64,000 nt of DNA from Candidatus Stoquefichus sp. SB1 (GTDB lineage Bacteria; Bacillota_I; Bacilli_A; Erysipelotrichales; Coprobacillaceae). The notes below the pieces were generated by a model that had not been told where the DNA came from, did no database searches, and worked only from the letters and a program-made list of their open reading frames with translations. Positions 1 through 7,663 of this stretch are shown piece by piece. Positions within the stretch are counted from its first letter, which is position 1. Each line of letters starts with the position of its first letter. The DNA is taken from the NCBI RefSeq assembly GCF_001244545.1, contig NZ_LN852696.1, positions 744,001 through 808,000 on the forward strand, given 5' to 3'. The translations under genes and the position numbers were made by a program.

Positions 1-229
1 TTATTATTTTTATCATTATGGTTTAGGAATTGATAGTCTTATTGCTGATATTATTTTATTGTTTGTGGCTATTTTGATAGGGAATAAAGTGATGTTAGTT
101 GCCAATCTTCATCATTGGCAAATTGATGAAAGGCAAGTTATTGTGCTTGTGCTTATCATGATTATTCTTTTTAGCATTTTGACTTTTTTACCACCAGATA
201 TCCCAATTTTTATTGAAAAAAAGCAATGA
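1..229 (+). CDS. C-terminal end of a membrane protein
   Basis: The reading frame is open from base 2 to a TGA at 227-229; the start lies outside the window. About 75 residues are visible. They form two hydrophobic helices separated by a short polar loop rich in His and Gln, and the end is FLPPDIPIFIEKKQ. The layout and the late 'PP-D-P-F' motif recall the small integral membrane family DUF6512, but this is recollection and not a search. The function is unknown. It converges on pepF and shares a bidirectional terminator with it. Confidence 0.55.
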   Translation, partial: YYFYHYGLGIDSLIADIILLFVAILIGNKVMLVANLHHWQIDERQVIVLVLIMIILFSILTFLPPDIPIFIEKKQ

Positions 230-243
230 TCTACATTGCTTTT
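219..243. terminator. Bidirectional intrinsic terminator
   Basis: A perfect 10-bp stem (219-228 with 234-243) encloses a 5-nt loop. A-rich sequence on the left and T-rich sequence on the right would let it act in both directions. It overlaps the stop codons of the upstream membrane protein gene and of pepF, which converge here. Confidence 0.75.
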
Positions 244-2006
244 GTTAAGTCTTCAAATTCATTTAATATTTTTTCAAAATAATGGAAAGCATCATCATAA
301 AGCTGATCTTCTAATGGATCCACTAGAGCATCTTTTAAAAGGTCAACAGGATCTTTGCTACCACCTGATTTTAAGAAGCTAAGATAAGCTTCTTTTTGTT
401 TTTGATCACCATTTAAAATACGAGAAACAATAGCTAATGCTACAGTCATACCTAGTGTGTATTTATAAACATAATAATTATAATAGAAGTGAGGAATATA
501 GAAACAAGAATGTCCAACATATTCATCCATTGTAATATCTGGTCCATAATACTCAGCATTTTTTTGATAGTATAAATCTGTAATCATCTGAGCAGACATT
601 GGTTTGCCTTCTTTAGCCCAAGTGTGTAATATATGTTCAAAATCTGCATAAAGAGGTTGTCTAAAAATTAAACCAACACAGTTTTCTAATAATTCATATA
701 GGAAATAAGCTTTTTCTTCTTTTGAAGATGCATGGTCTAACATGTAATTAATCAATAATGTTTCATTCACTGTAGATGCAACTTCAGCAACAAAAATACG
801 ATAATCACAATTGATAGGCGATTGATAATGACAAGATAAATAAGTATGGGCACTATGTCCCAATTCATGAATCATGGTAGATAATGAGTTATAGTCACCA
901 ATAAAATTCATAAGGATATAAGGATTGGTATCATAACAGCCACTTGAATAAGCACCAATACGTTTACCAGCATGAGGATAATAATCAATCCATCTTTCAT
1001 CACGGGCTTTTTTGATGATATCAACATACTCATCTCCAAAAACCTTAACAACATCTAAAATAATATCAAAGCATTCTTCAATTGTATATTTTTTTGTTTG
1101 GTAGTGTAGTAAAGGAACATTGAGATCGTAATTATACATACAATCTAAATTGAGAATCTTTTTCTTTAAAGCATTGTATCGATGGAATAAAGGTCGATAT
1201 TCCTGATTAGCTTTTTCTAAAATCTTAAAGAATAATGATGTTGGAACATTATCATCAAAAAGACTGGCTTGTAAAGGATCATCAAATTTTTTAACATCAG
1301 CATAAAAAGCATCTTTTTTCATAACACCAGATAATGTGGCTGCAAAAACATTTTCAAATTTTTTATAGACTTTAAAGAAATGATGATAAGCTTCTTGTCT
1401 CACTTTTGGATCTTTATTTTTTAAGAATTCTGTTAATGTTGCACTATTTAAGAATTTTTCTTCACCATCAACATGAACTGGTTCATAGTCTAAACGTAAA
1501 GCATCAAAGACTTGTGATGAAATATCAGCAATTGGTGATGTTTTTGAAATCAATGTTTCCATTTCTTGTGAAAGGACATGTTTCTTTTGACGAAGAATTT
1601 CTGAAATTGAATAACGATAATCAGCAAATTCTTCTCCCTGGATATATTCTTGTACTTTTTCGCTTTCATCAATCATCATGACAGTATAGAAATCTAAAGA
1701 AGATGAGACCTGATCATAAAATGTGAGAATGGCAGAATACATTGTTTGATAATCTTGATTATTAGGTTCTACATCACAATGTAAATGTGCAAAACAATGT
1801 AACTTTTGAATATAACGAGAGAGTAAAAGATAGTCTTCATGAAATTTTAAGAAATTTTCTTTATTTTGTAAAAATAAATCTTTTTGTTGAATTAAATTTT
1901 TTAATAATTCTTTGGCTTTATCAAGGTCTTTATAAAAATCTTGTGAACATTTATAAATAAGAGATAAATCCCAAGTATCTTTTAAATCAATATTTTTTCT
2001 TTCCAT
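231..2006 (-). CDS. pepF: Oligoendopeptidase F (M3 zinc peptidase)
   Basis: The 591-residue product has the length and pattern of M3B oligoendopeptidases, cytosolic zinc enzymes that cleave short peptides. The zinc motif HELGH is at residues 380-384, with a downstream helix EVASTVNE supplying the likely third ligand. The C-terminal half carries the family signature of closely spaced His and Tyr residues (GHSCFYIPHFYYNYY) that forms the substrate-binding wall. The start ATG at 2004-2006 follows AAGGAGGT at good spacing. The gene is transcribed alone. In the family it recycles peptides and may process signal or propeptides; nothing here narrows the substrate. Confidence 0.95.
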   Translation of the reverse strand: MERKNIDLKDTWDLSLIYKCSQDFYKDLDKAKELLKNLIQQKDLFLQNKENFLKFHEDYLLLSRYIQKLHCFAHLHCDVEPNNQDYQTMYSAILTFYDQVSSSLDFYTVMMIDESEKVQEYIQGEEFADYRYSISEILRQKKHVLSQEMETLISKTSPIADISSQVFDALRLDYEPVHVDGEEKFLNSATLTEFLKNKDPKVRQEAYHHFFKVYKKFENVFAATLSGVMKKDAFYADVKKFDDPLQASLFDDNVPTSLFFKILEKANQEYRPLFHRYNALKKKILNLDCMYNYDLNVPLLHYQTKKYTIEECFDIILDVVKVFGDEYVDIIKKARDERWIDYYPHAGKRIGAYSSGCYDTNPYILMNFIGDYNSLSTMIHELGHSAHTYLSCHYQSPINCDYRIFVAEVASTVNETLLINYMLDHASSKEEKAYFLYELLENCVGLIFRQPLYADFEHILHTWAKEGKPMSAQMITDLYYQKNAEYYGPDITMDEYVGHSCFYIPHFYYNYYVYKYTLGMTVALAIVSRILNGDQKQKEAYLSFLKSGGSKDPVDLLKDALVDPLEDQLYDDAFHYFEKILNEFEDLTKAM

Positions 2007-2089
2007 AATTACCTCCTTGGTTTCTTTTATGATATGTCTTTCTTTTCACTTTGTCAATAATGTTTGCATTTGCTTTTGGTAAATAAAAA

Positions 2090-2113
2090 TGAATAAAGAT
2101 ATCTCTTTATTCA
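2090..2113 (-). terminator. Intrinsic terminator after the small membrane gene
   Basis: A perfect 10-bp stem (2090-2099 with 2104-2113) has a 4-nt loop. On the minus strand it is followed by a T-rich run. It ends transcription of the gene at 2118-2489 before pepF. Confidence 0.75.
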
Positions 2114-2117
2114 TAGG

Positions 2118-2489
2118 TTATATTGAATAGATGGTGAACCAAAAGCATAATGAGATGATGAATAAAAGTGGTGCCATGAATTGTTTCTTTTCTGCTGTAT
2201 GTGATTGATAGTTATAAAAGGTAATAACTGTTAGTAAGAAAGCATAAACAATACATAAAATATGTATAATCATATGAGGAAGAGGTAAAGAAATAATATG
2301 ACCTTCATTAAGGATAGTGAAAATAGCTATGATTTGTAAACAAAATGCGAAAATATAACCTTTCTTTAATGGAATGAGAAGATGGGGAATAATAATCATA
2401 AAATCACGTAAAGGATATTCAAGAATATTCATAAATGTAATGACACATACATAAACTAATAAAAAAGCCCCAATCAGACTACAAAGCAT
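2118..2489 (-). CDS. Small four-helix membrane protein, unknown function
   Basis: The 123-residue protein is almost entirely hydrophobic, with about four membrane segments (roughly residues 3-21, 26-57, 67-92 and 104-121). Short basic and polar loops lie between them, including SHTAEKKQ before the last helix. I do not recognise the family. The start ATG follows AAGGAGGG at normal spacing, which supports a real gene. It lies between rpsT and pepF on the same strand, with its own terminator downstream and the rpsT terminator upstream, so it is probably transcribed alone. Confidence 0.7.
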   Translation of the reverse strand: MLCSLIGAFLLVYVCVITFMNILEYPLRDFMIIIPHLLIPLKKGYIFAFCLQIIAIFTILNEGHIISLPLPHMIIHILCIVYAFLLTVITFYNYQSHTAEKKQFMAPLLFIISLCFWFTIYSI

Positions 2490-2544
2490 TTGTATCCCTC
2501 CTTGGTGCTATTTTATCATTATGTTTATATAAAATTTGTCAAAA

Positions 2545-2575
2545 AAACTCTACCACTAATTAAGCGATAGAGTTT
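2545..2575 (-). terminator. rpsT terminator overlapping the end of the gene
   Basis: An 8-bp stem (2545-2552 with 2568-2575) is followed on the minus strand by a run of T. The last codons and stop of rpsT form part of the stem and loop, a compact arrangement common for ribosomal protein genes. Confidence 0.7.
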
Positions 2576-2823
2576 ACTAATTTAGCTAATCTTGATTTTT
2601 GTCTGCTAGCATAGTTCTTATGATGAATTCCTTTGCTTACTGAAGCATCTAATTTAGATGCAACAACATTGTAAGCAGCGATAGCAGCTTCTTTATCTCC
2701 AGCTTCAACTGCAGCTCTTACATTTTTGATTGCTGTTTTTAAAGCACTTTTATAAGAATTGTTGATTGCACGTTTTTTGTTATCATTTTTATAACGTTTG
2801 ATTTGTTGTTTCATGTTTGCCAT
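2560..2823 (-). CDS. rpsT: 30S ribosomal protein S20
   Basis: The 87-residue basic protein starts MANMKQQIKRYKND and carries the S20 pattern of a Lys/Arg-rich first helix, 'NSYKSALKTAIKNV' and a C-terminal 'KGIHHKNYASRQKSRLAKLV'. S20 binds 16S rRNA early in 30S assembly. The start is the ATG at 2821-2823, preceded by a GAGGTGA site; the second ATG three codons in is less likely because the family begins MANI/MANM. It is transcribed away from gpr, the arrangement also seen in many Bacilli and Clostridia. Confidence 0.97.
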   Translation of the reverse strand: MANMKQQIKRYKNDNKKRAINNSYKSALKTAIKNVRAAVEAGDKEAAIAAYNVVASKLDASVSKGIHHKNYASRQKSRLAKLVNSIA

Positions 2824-2858
2824 TGTTCTTTCACCTCGCTTTTGTCTTTCGCCTAGTT

Positions 2859-2887
2859 ATTCTACCAAAAATAGACGATAAATGCAA
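2859..2887 (-). promoter_or_regulatory. Sigma-A-type promoter of rpsT
   Basis: On the minus strand TTGCAT (2882-2887) and TAGAAT (2859-2864) are separated by exactly 17 bases, about 35 nt upstream of the rpsT start. Both boxes match the housekeeping consensus at four or five of six positions. Confidence 0.65.
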
Positions 2888-2946
2888 TGTTTTATTGTGA
2901 AATGATTATTTTTTTTTATTTTGTCAATGCTTAATGTGGTGAGAAA

Positions 2947-3915
2947 ATGAAAAAGTATTATACAAGAAGTGATTTAGCAATTGAATCTTTAGCTCATGCT
3001 ATACAGGATAAAGATTATAAACATGATGAAAAAAAGGATGGAGATATTACAATAGAGACCTTTGAAATATTACAAAAGAGTGATCTCTATCCACATGAAG
3101 TTGGACAATATGTTGAAATAAGTTTCCCGGATTATCAAAATGTTTCAACAATTGCCAAACATTTTGAACAGCAGTTATCTTTATTTATTAAAGAAAAAAC
3201 AAAAAAAATAGATCCAATGATTTTATTTGTAGGTTTAGGTAATGAAACATTAACAAGTGATGCGATTGGACCAAGAACAATCAAACATCTTCGTGCCACT
3301 CATCATTATCCTTTAGATGAAAGACATCATCAGCAATATTATGATAGTTTGTGTATTGCTCCAGGAGTGATGGCTCATACAGGAATGGAAACGGCTGATA
3401 TTATTAGTTGTCTTGTCAGTGAATATCATCCTGATTTAATTATTGCAATTGATGCATTATGTGCACAAAGTTATGAAAAAATTTGTCATGTGATTCAAAT
3501 GAATAATGTTGGTATTTATCCAGGCAGTGGTATTGGAAATCATCGTAAGAGTATTACTGAATCATCAATGGGTGTACCTGTTATTGCAATCGGTATTCCA
3601 ACTGTTATTCATGTATCTAGTTTAGTCAGTGATGTTTATAATTTATTAGAAGGATATTTTAAAGAATCATTAGATCCTTCAACAGCATTGAAAGTAGGCA
3701 AGCGAAAAAGATATGAAGGACGATTAAATGAGGTACAAAGACGACTTATCTTAGGAGAAATAGGGCAACTAGATGAACAAAAACGTGTTCAACTATTAAA
3801 TGAAGTTTTAAATCCAATAGAAAATCAATTTGTGATGAGTGATAAACAAATCGATTTTGATATTGAAATGATATCTAAAATTTTATCAACAAGCATAAAC
3901 AATTTAAGGTACTAA
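2947..3915 (+). CDS. gpr: GPR endopeptidase (spore germination protease)
   Basis: GPR is made in the forespore as a zymogen and degrades small acid-soluble proteins (SASP) during germination. The 322-residue product shows the family landmarks: an N-terminal 'YYTRSDLAIES' resembling the propeptide cleavage region, 'FVGLGNETLTSDAIGPR', 'APGVMAHTGMET', 'IIAIDALCA' and 'PGSGIGNHRKSI...GVPVIAIGIPT'. The aspartates in the SDAIGPR and AIDA segments are those expected of this atypical aspartic protease. The length is slightly below the roughly 370 residues of Bacillus GPR. Its usual downstream partner spoIIP is not adjacent but about 14 kb away, beyond the polysaccharide locus. Confidence 0.95.
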   Translation: MKKYYTRSDLAIESLAHAIQDKDYKHDEKKDGDITIETFEILQKSDLYPHEVGQYVEISFPDYQNVSTIAKHFEQQLSLFIKEKTKKIDPMILFVGLGNETLTSDAIGPRTIKHLRATHHYPLDERHHQQYYDSLCIAPGVMAHTGMETADIISCLVSEYHPDLIIAIDALCAQSYEKICHVIQMNNVGIYPGSGIGNHRKSITESSMGVPVIAIGIPTVIHVSSLVSDVYNLLEGYFKESLDPSTALKVGKRKRYEGRLNEVQRRLILGEIGQLDEQKRVQLLNEVLNPIENQFVMSDKQIDFDIEMISKILSTSINNLRY

Positions 3916-3941
3916 AAAGGTGTTCATGAGTGAACACCTTT
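3916..3941. terminator. Bidirectional terminator between gpr and the switch
   Basis: A perfect 11-bp stem (3916-3926 with 3931-3941) has a 4-nt loop, with an A-run on the left and T-rich bases on both exits. It ends gpr and would also stop transcripts running leftward from the promoter at 3986-4013. Confidence 0.85.
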
Positions 3942-3957
3942 AATTATACAGATTAAT

Positions 3958-4174
3958 TTCGCAGAACTTCTTATTCTGCGAAAAAATTATAACACATATA
4001 GGTTAAAAATCAACCGCAAACGTTATATTTATCATCTAAAACTGTCATAAAAATATCATAATTTGTTTGAAATATGATGATTTTGTCTAAAATCAGGATG
4101 GCTATACTGAGTTTTATTTATTTGAAATACATATTAAATAATCTGTATTTTCTTAGAATAAGAAGTTCTGCGAA
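3958..4174. repeat. Inverted repeats bounding a putative invertible promoter segment
   Basis: The 20 bases at 3958-3977 are the exact reverse complement of 4155-4174. Continuing inward, five of the next seven positions also match, giving arms of about 27 nt with 25 matches. The enclosed stretch of roughly 165-180 bases has no gene. The left arm is also itself palindromic (TTCGCAGAA, 7-nt spacer, TTCTGCGAA). Such arms around a promoter, in front of a polysaccharide operon, are the hallmark of phase-variable DNA inversion. No recombinase gene is visible in this window, so an invertase would have to act from elsewhere. The geometry is seen directly; inversion is inferred. Confidence 0.7.
3986..4013 (-). 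promoter_or_regulatory. Sigma-A-type promoter pointing away from the polysaccharide genes
   Basis: On the minus strand TTGATT (4008-4013) and a perfect TATAAT (3986-3991) are 16 bases apart. Transcription would begin near 3979, in the left repeat arm, and run toward the gpr terminator, where there is no minus-strand gene. If the segment between the repeats were flipped, the boxes would map to about 4119-4124 and 4141-4146 on the plus strand, with a start near 4153, about 45 nt ahead of the first loaP-like gene. No equally good plus-strand promoter is seen in the present orientation; the best is a poor TTGAAA/TATTTT pair at 4122-4151. Confidence 0.65.
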
Positions 4175-4198
4175 GTAAAATACAGGGAGGAATGACAT

Positions 4199-4702
4199 AT
4201 GAATTGGTACATTGTGCATGTCAAGTCAGGAAAATGTCAGGAAATTATTGATTATTTGAATACTGATCAGAATATTTATGCCTTTTTACCAAAAATGGAA
4301 AAATGGTTCTCTAATTCTCATATTAAAGAATTTCAGACTTCCTATATGTATCCTGATTATATTTTTATAAGAACATCTTTAAATCAAGAAGAGTTTAAAA
4401 TGAAGTATGATGATTTCTTTCGCTCAATTCGCCAGATGGCTGATTTATTAGAATATGATGGAATGATTGCATTAACATCAGTTGAACAAATGCTTTTAGA
4501 GAAGATGTTTGATAATCAGGATGTGATTAAACATTCTACAGGACATATTGTTGATTCTCATTTAATGATCAATGAAGGACCTTTAATTGGTTTGGAAAAA
4601 AGAATCAAGAAAATAGATAGGCATAAAAGAGTAGCTATTCTAGATTGCAATATTTTTGGTAGGATCATGAAAGTTCCTTTAGAGGTTATCAGCAAATCAT
4701 GA
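4199..4702 (+). CDS. LoaP/NusG-family transcription antiterminator, first copy
   Basis: The 167-residue protein begins MNWYIVHVKSGKCQEII, the NGN-domain opening of specialised NusG paralogues. It contains 'TSYMYPDYIFIRTSL' (equivalent to the 'P.FPGYIFV' strand) and ends with a KOW-like segment 'GPLIGLEKRIKKIDRHKR' near residues 128-145. In Firmicutes, LoaP proteins of this size bind elongating polymerase and carry it through terminators in long polysaccharide or natural-product operons. The start follows GGGAGG. It is the first gene after the putative promoter switch and overlaps the next gene by four bases (ATGA), so the two are translated together. Confidence 0.85.
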   Translation: MNWYIVHVKSGKCQEIIDYLNTDQNIYAFLPKMEKWFSNSHIKEFQTSYMYPDYIFIRTSLNQEEFKMKYDDFFRSIRQMADLLEYDGMIALTSVEQMLLEKMFDNQDVIKHSTGHIVDSHLMINEGPLIGLEKRIKKIDRHKRVAILDCNIFGRIMKVPLEVISKS

Positions 4703-5205
4703 ATTGGTATGTTTTATATTGTCAAAGTTTAAAAGCAGAGAGATTATGTCAAACCTTTAATAAGAAACAAGATATTTATGCTTTTATACCTCAATATGAA
4801 TATTATCGGAGAGATATAAAGGATTATGCGATTAAACCTATGTTCCCTGGATATATCTTTGTACAGACAAAACGGAATCAGATAGAATTTGATTCCGTCA
4901 TATTACATATGTATGAAGAAAAAGATGGTCTTATTAAACAATTAAGATATGATGGTACAACAGCTTTAAGTCATGAAGAAATTCATATGTTTCATCAATT
5001 ACTAGATGATGAAGGAATCTTAAGAATGTCCCAAGCATTTATAAAAGAGAAAAAAGCAGTTGTTTATAAAGGACCATTAATGAATTTTGAAGAAAATATT
5101 ATTAAAGTAGATAAGCATAACCAGTTTGCCTATTTAGATTTAAAATTCTTAAATCGAAATATAAAAGCAGGATTATGTGTAGACATGCAAAATAATGAAG
5201 TATAG
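4699..5205 (+). CDS. LoaP/NusG-family transcription antiterminator, second copy
   Basis: The 168-residue paralogue of the preceding gene has the same layout: MNWYVLYCQSLKAERL, 'IKPMFPGYIFVQTKRNQ', and a KOW-like 'GPLMNFEENIIKVDKHNQ'. The 'MFPGYIFV' strand is closer to canonical NusG than in the first copy. In the first protein the KOW keeps the usual GLE tripeptide, whereas here it is NFE, so the two may differ in RNA or polymerase contacts. It may act as a heterodimer partner, a second specificity or a decoy; none of these can be decided from sequence. A strong terminator follows directly. Confidence 0.85.
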   Translation: MNWYVLYCQSLKAERLCQTFNKKQDIYAFIPQYEYYRRDIKDYAIKPMFPGYIFVQTKRNQIEFDSVILHMYEEKDGLIKQLRYDGTTALSHEEIHMFHQLLDDEGILRMSQAFIKEKKAVVYKGPLMNFEENIIKVDKHNQFAYLDLKFLNRNIKAGLCVDMQNNEV

Positions 5206-5235
5206 AGTTTGATTTATCACCTATGTGGATTATTT

Positions 5236-5283
5236 GAATATAGTTTCCTTTACTTGGGGTAGGGGAAACTATATTCTTTTTTT
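5236..5283 (+). terminator. Strong terminator between the antiterminator genes and the sugar genes
   Basis: A perfect 13-bp stem (5236-5248 with 5264-5276) has a 15-nt loop and is followed at once by seven T residues (5277-5283). It stands inside the presumed operon, ahead of the aminotransferase. It is the obvious target for processive antitermination by the LoaP-like proteins encoded just upstream. Confidence 0.88.
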
Positions 5284-5305
5284 GTGTTTGAAGGGAGGAA
5301 ATACA

Positions 5306-6439
5306 ATGTCACATATCTTTTTGGCTTCACCACATATGAGTGATGAAGGCTATGAAAAAGAATTTATTCAGGAAGCATTTGATACCAACTGGATTGCTCC
5401 TTTAGGTAAGAATGTCAATGAGTTTGAAAAAGAAATGGTTGAGAAGCTTCATGCTAAAGCGGCAGTCGCCTTGTCCTGTGGAACAGCTGCTATTCATATG
5501 GCTTTAAAAAGTATAGGGATTAAACAGGATGATATCGTTTTTTGTCAGAGTCTGACTTTCAGTGCTTCGGCTAATCCTATCACCTATGAAAAGGCAATTC
5601 CAGTATTCATTGATAGTGATGAATCTTGGAATATGTCTCCAAGAGCATTAAGAAAGGCTTTTGAGAAATATAGGAATCATCTGCCTAAGGCAGTCATTGT
5701 TGTTCATCTTTATGGATTAGCAGCAAAGATAGAAGAAATCAGAGACATATGCAATGAATACAATGTTCCTCTTATTGAGGATGCAGCAGAATCATTAGGA
5801 ACAACAGTCAATGGGAAGTATACAGGTACATTTGGAGATTATGGAATTATTTCCTTCAATGGAAATAAGATCATTACATCATCAGGTGGAGGTATGCTTC
5901 TTTTTAATACAGAGGATGGCAGTGAGAAAGCAGAAAAGGTATTGTTCTGGTCAACACAGGCAAGAGAGAAAGCCAGACATTATGAACATAAGGAGATAGG
6001 CTATAACTATCGCATGAGCAATATTGTCGCAGGAATAGGCAGAGGACAGCTGAAAGTACTGGATAAACGTATAGGCAAGAAAAGAGAAATCTATGAATAC
6101 TATCAGAAGGAACTGTCAGAACTACAAGGTTTAACCCTGATGCCAAGAGATTTATATCAGTCCTATTGTAACTGCTGGCTGACAACAATCCAGCTGGATG
6201 AGAGAAGTCCAGTCAGGCCTTTAGATATCATGATAGCGTTAGAGGAGAATGATATAGAATCAAGACCGGTATGGAAGCCAATGCATATGCAGCCAGTTTT
6301 TAGTGAATGTGATTATATTGATGACAGTCAGACATCACAGTCACTGTTTGAAAAAGGAGTATGTCTGCCAAGTGATACAAAGATGAATGAAGAAGACCTG
6401 CAGAGAATCTGCAAGATTATAAAGGGAATGTGGAAGTGA
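5306..6439 (+). CDS. DegT/DnrJ/EryC1/StrS sugar aminotransferase (PglE-like)
   Basis: The 377-residue PLP enzyme has the DegT family pattern: '[16 protein letters not shown]', '[11 protein letters not shown]', '[14 protein letters not shown]', '[12 protein letters not shown]' and '[14 protein letters not shown]', the Lys of the last being the likely PLP-binding residue. With the two genes that follow, it fits conversion of UDP-4-keto-6-deoxy-GlcNAc to the 4-amino sugar in UDP-bacillosamine synthesis. The ATG at 5306 follows GGGAGG; an in-frame upstream extension would run through the terminator hairpin and is rejected. It overlaps the next gene by one base. Codons here (AGA, ATA, CAG) differ from the surrounding chromosome. 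Confidence 0.88.
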   Translation: MSHIFLASPHMSDEGYEKEFIQEAFDTNWIAPLGKNVNEFEKEMVEKLHAKAAVALSCGTAAIHMALKSIGIKQDDIVFCQSLTFSASANPITYEKAIPVFIDSDESWNMSPRALRKAFEKYRNHLPKAVIVVHLYGLAAKIEEIRDICNEYNVPLIEDAAESLGTTVNGKYTGTFGDYGIISFNGNKIITSSGGGMLLFNTEDGSEKAEKVLFWSTQAREKARHYEHKEIGYNYRMSNIVAGIGRGQLKVLDKRIGKKREIYEYYQKELSELQGLTLMPRDLYQSYCNCWLTTIQLDERSPVRPLDIMIALEENDIESRPVWKPMHMQPVFSECDYIDDSQTSQSLFEKGVCLPSDTKMNEEDLQRICKIIKGMWK

Positions 6440-7053
6440 TGTATCGAAAGTATATCAAGAGGATCCTTGATTTCATATTATCATTAGCAGCAATCATCAT
6501 ACTGATTCCAGTACTACTGATAGTTGCCATTCTGGTCAGAACAAAACTGGGGACACCTGTTATCTTTAAGCAAGAAAGGCCAGGGCTGAATGAAAGGATA
6601 TTTACATTATATAAGTTCAGGACAATGACAGATGAAAGAGATGAGGAAGGAAATCTACTTCCAGATGAAATACGTCTAACAAAGTTTGGGAAGCTGCTGA
6701 GATCAACAAGTCTAGATGAGCTGCCTGAACTTTTTAATATACTTAAAGGTGATATGTCAATAGTAGGACCTAGACCTTTACTGGTTAGATATCTACCCTT
6801 ATACAACGAACATCAGAAACATCGCCATGATGTGAGACCAGGCTTTACAGGCTATGCACAGGTCAATGGCAGAAACAGTATTACATGGGAGGATAAGTTT
6901 GATCTGGATGTAGAGTATACACAAAGAGTATCACTGCTGATGGATATAGTAATCATCCTGAGAACGATAAAGGTCGTTCTATTGAGAGAAGGGATTTCCA
7001 GTGAGACATCATCAACCATGGAAGAATTCAGAGGGACATACTATGAAGGATAG
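6439..7053 (+). CDS. Initiating phosphoglycosyl transferase (PglC-like)
   Basis: This 204-residue monotopic membrane enzyme transfers a sugar phosphate to undecaprenyl phosphate and so starts the repeat unit. There is one N-terminal re-entrant hydrophobic helix (residues about 8-30), then '[21 protein letters not shown]', '[19 protein letters not shown]', 'VGPRPLL' and '[17 protein letters not shown]', all diagnostic of the bacterial sugar transferase domain. The D-E pair in SLDELPE is the catalytic dyad. The small size matches PglC, not the larger WbaP type. The ATG at 6439 is chosen over in-frame GTGs a few bases upstream because it gives a one-base overlap with the aminotransferase stop. 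Confidence 0.92.
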   Translation: MYRKYIKRILDFILSLAAIIILIPVLLIVAILVRTKLGTPVIFKQERPGLNERIFTLYKFRTMTDERDEEGNLLPDEIRLTKFGKLLRSTSLDELPELFNILKGDMSIVGPRPLLVRYLPLYNEHQKHRHDVRPGFTGYAQVNGRNSITWEDKFDLDVEYTQRVSLLMDIVIILRTIKVVLLREGISSETSSTMEEFRGTYYEG

Positions 7054-7663
7054 AATCATGATTATAGGAGCAGGTGGCCATGGCAAGGTAGTTGCAGATA
7101 TAGCCAAACAGAATGGATATAAAGAAATACTATTTCTGGATGATGATATTTCCAGAAAGACAAATGGGAGATATCAGGTAGTAGGAACAGGCAATGATAT
7201 TGACAGATATAAAGAGAAATATGATTTTTTTGTTGCAGTAGGCGACAATGACACCAGAGAGAAAATAACAGTGAAGCTATCAGAAATGAACATTGAACAG
7301 CCAATCCTTATACATCCATCAGCAACGGTAGATGAAACAGTGAAGATAGGAGAAGGAGTGGTTATCATGGCAAATGCAGTCATCAATGCAGATTCAAAGA
7401 TAGGCAGAGGATGCATTATTAATACTTCAGCTACTGTTGATCATGACTGCATTATTGATGATTATGTTCATATAAGTCCAGGAGCGCATATTGCAGGAGG
7501 CGTTCAAATTGGTAAAAAGGCATGGATAGGAGTAGGCAGTACAATTATCAATAATGTGAGTATCTGTGAAAAATGCATAGTAGGTGCAGGAAGTGTAGTG
7601 ATAAAGGATATAGCAGAATATGGAACGTATGTAGGTTCACCAATAAGGAAGGTCATAAGATGA
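7043..7663 (+). CDS. PglD/NeuD-type sugar O/N-acetyltransferase
   Basis: The 206-residue protein has an N-terminal Rossmann-like segment '[18 protein letters not shown]' that binds the UDP-sugar. A left-handed beta-helix of hexapeptide repeats follows ('[20 protein letters not shown]', '[20 protein letters not shown]'). The His in '[16 protein letters not shown]' is the catalytic base position in PglD. It probably acetylates the 4-amino group to give UDP-di-N-acetylbacillosamine. The ATG at 7043 lies 7 bases after GAGGG and overlaps the upstream gene by 11 bases. The next gene overlaps it by four. Confidence 0.88.
   Translation: MKDRIMIIGAGGHGKVVADIAKQNGYKEILFLDDDISRKTNGRYQVVGTGNDIDRYKEKYDFFVAVGDNDTREKITVKLSEMNIEQPILIHPSATVDETVKIGEGVVIMANAVINADSKIGRGCIINTSATVDHDCIIDDYVHISPGAHIAGGVQIGKKAWIGVGSTIINNVSICEKCIVGAGSVVIKDIAEYGTYVGSPIRKVIR

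Noticed and set aside
3958-3984. The left repeat arm as an intrinsic terminator
   Set aside because: It is palindromic (9-bp stem) but no T-run follows in either direction. Its partner arm at 4155-4174 explains it better.
5225-5305. N-terminal extension of the aminotransferase
   Set aside because: The extra 27 codons would run through the terminator hairpin and have no ribosome site; the ATG at 5306 has GGGAGG and matches the family start.
5904-6188. Minus-strand open frame inside the aminotransferase gene
   Set aside because: It lies fully within a well-supported gene and has no ribosome site or recognisable protein pattern.
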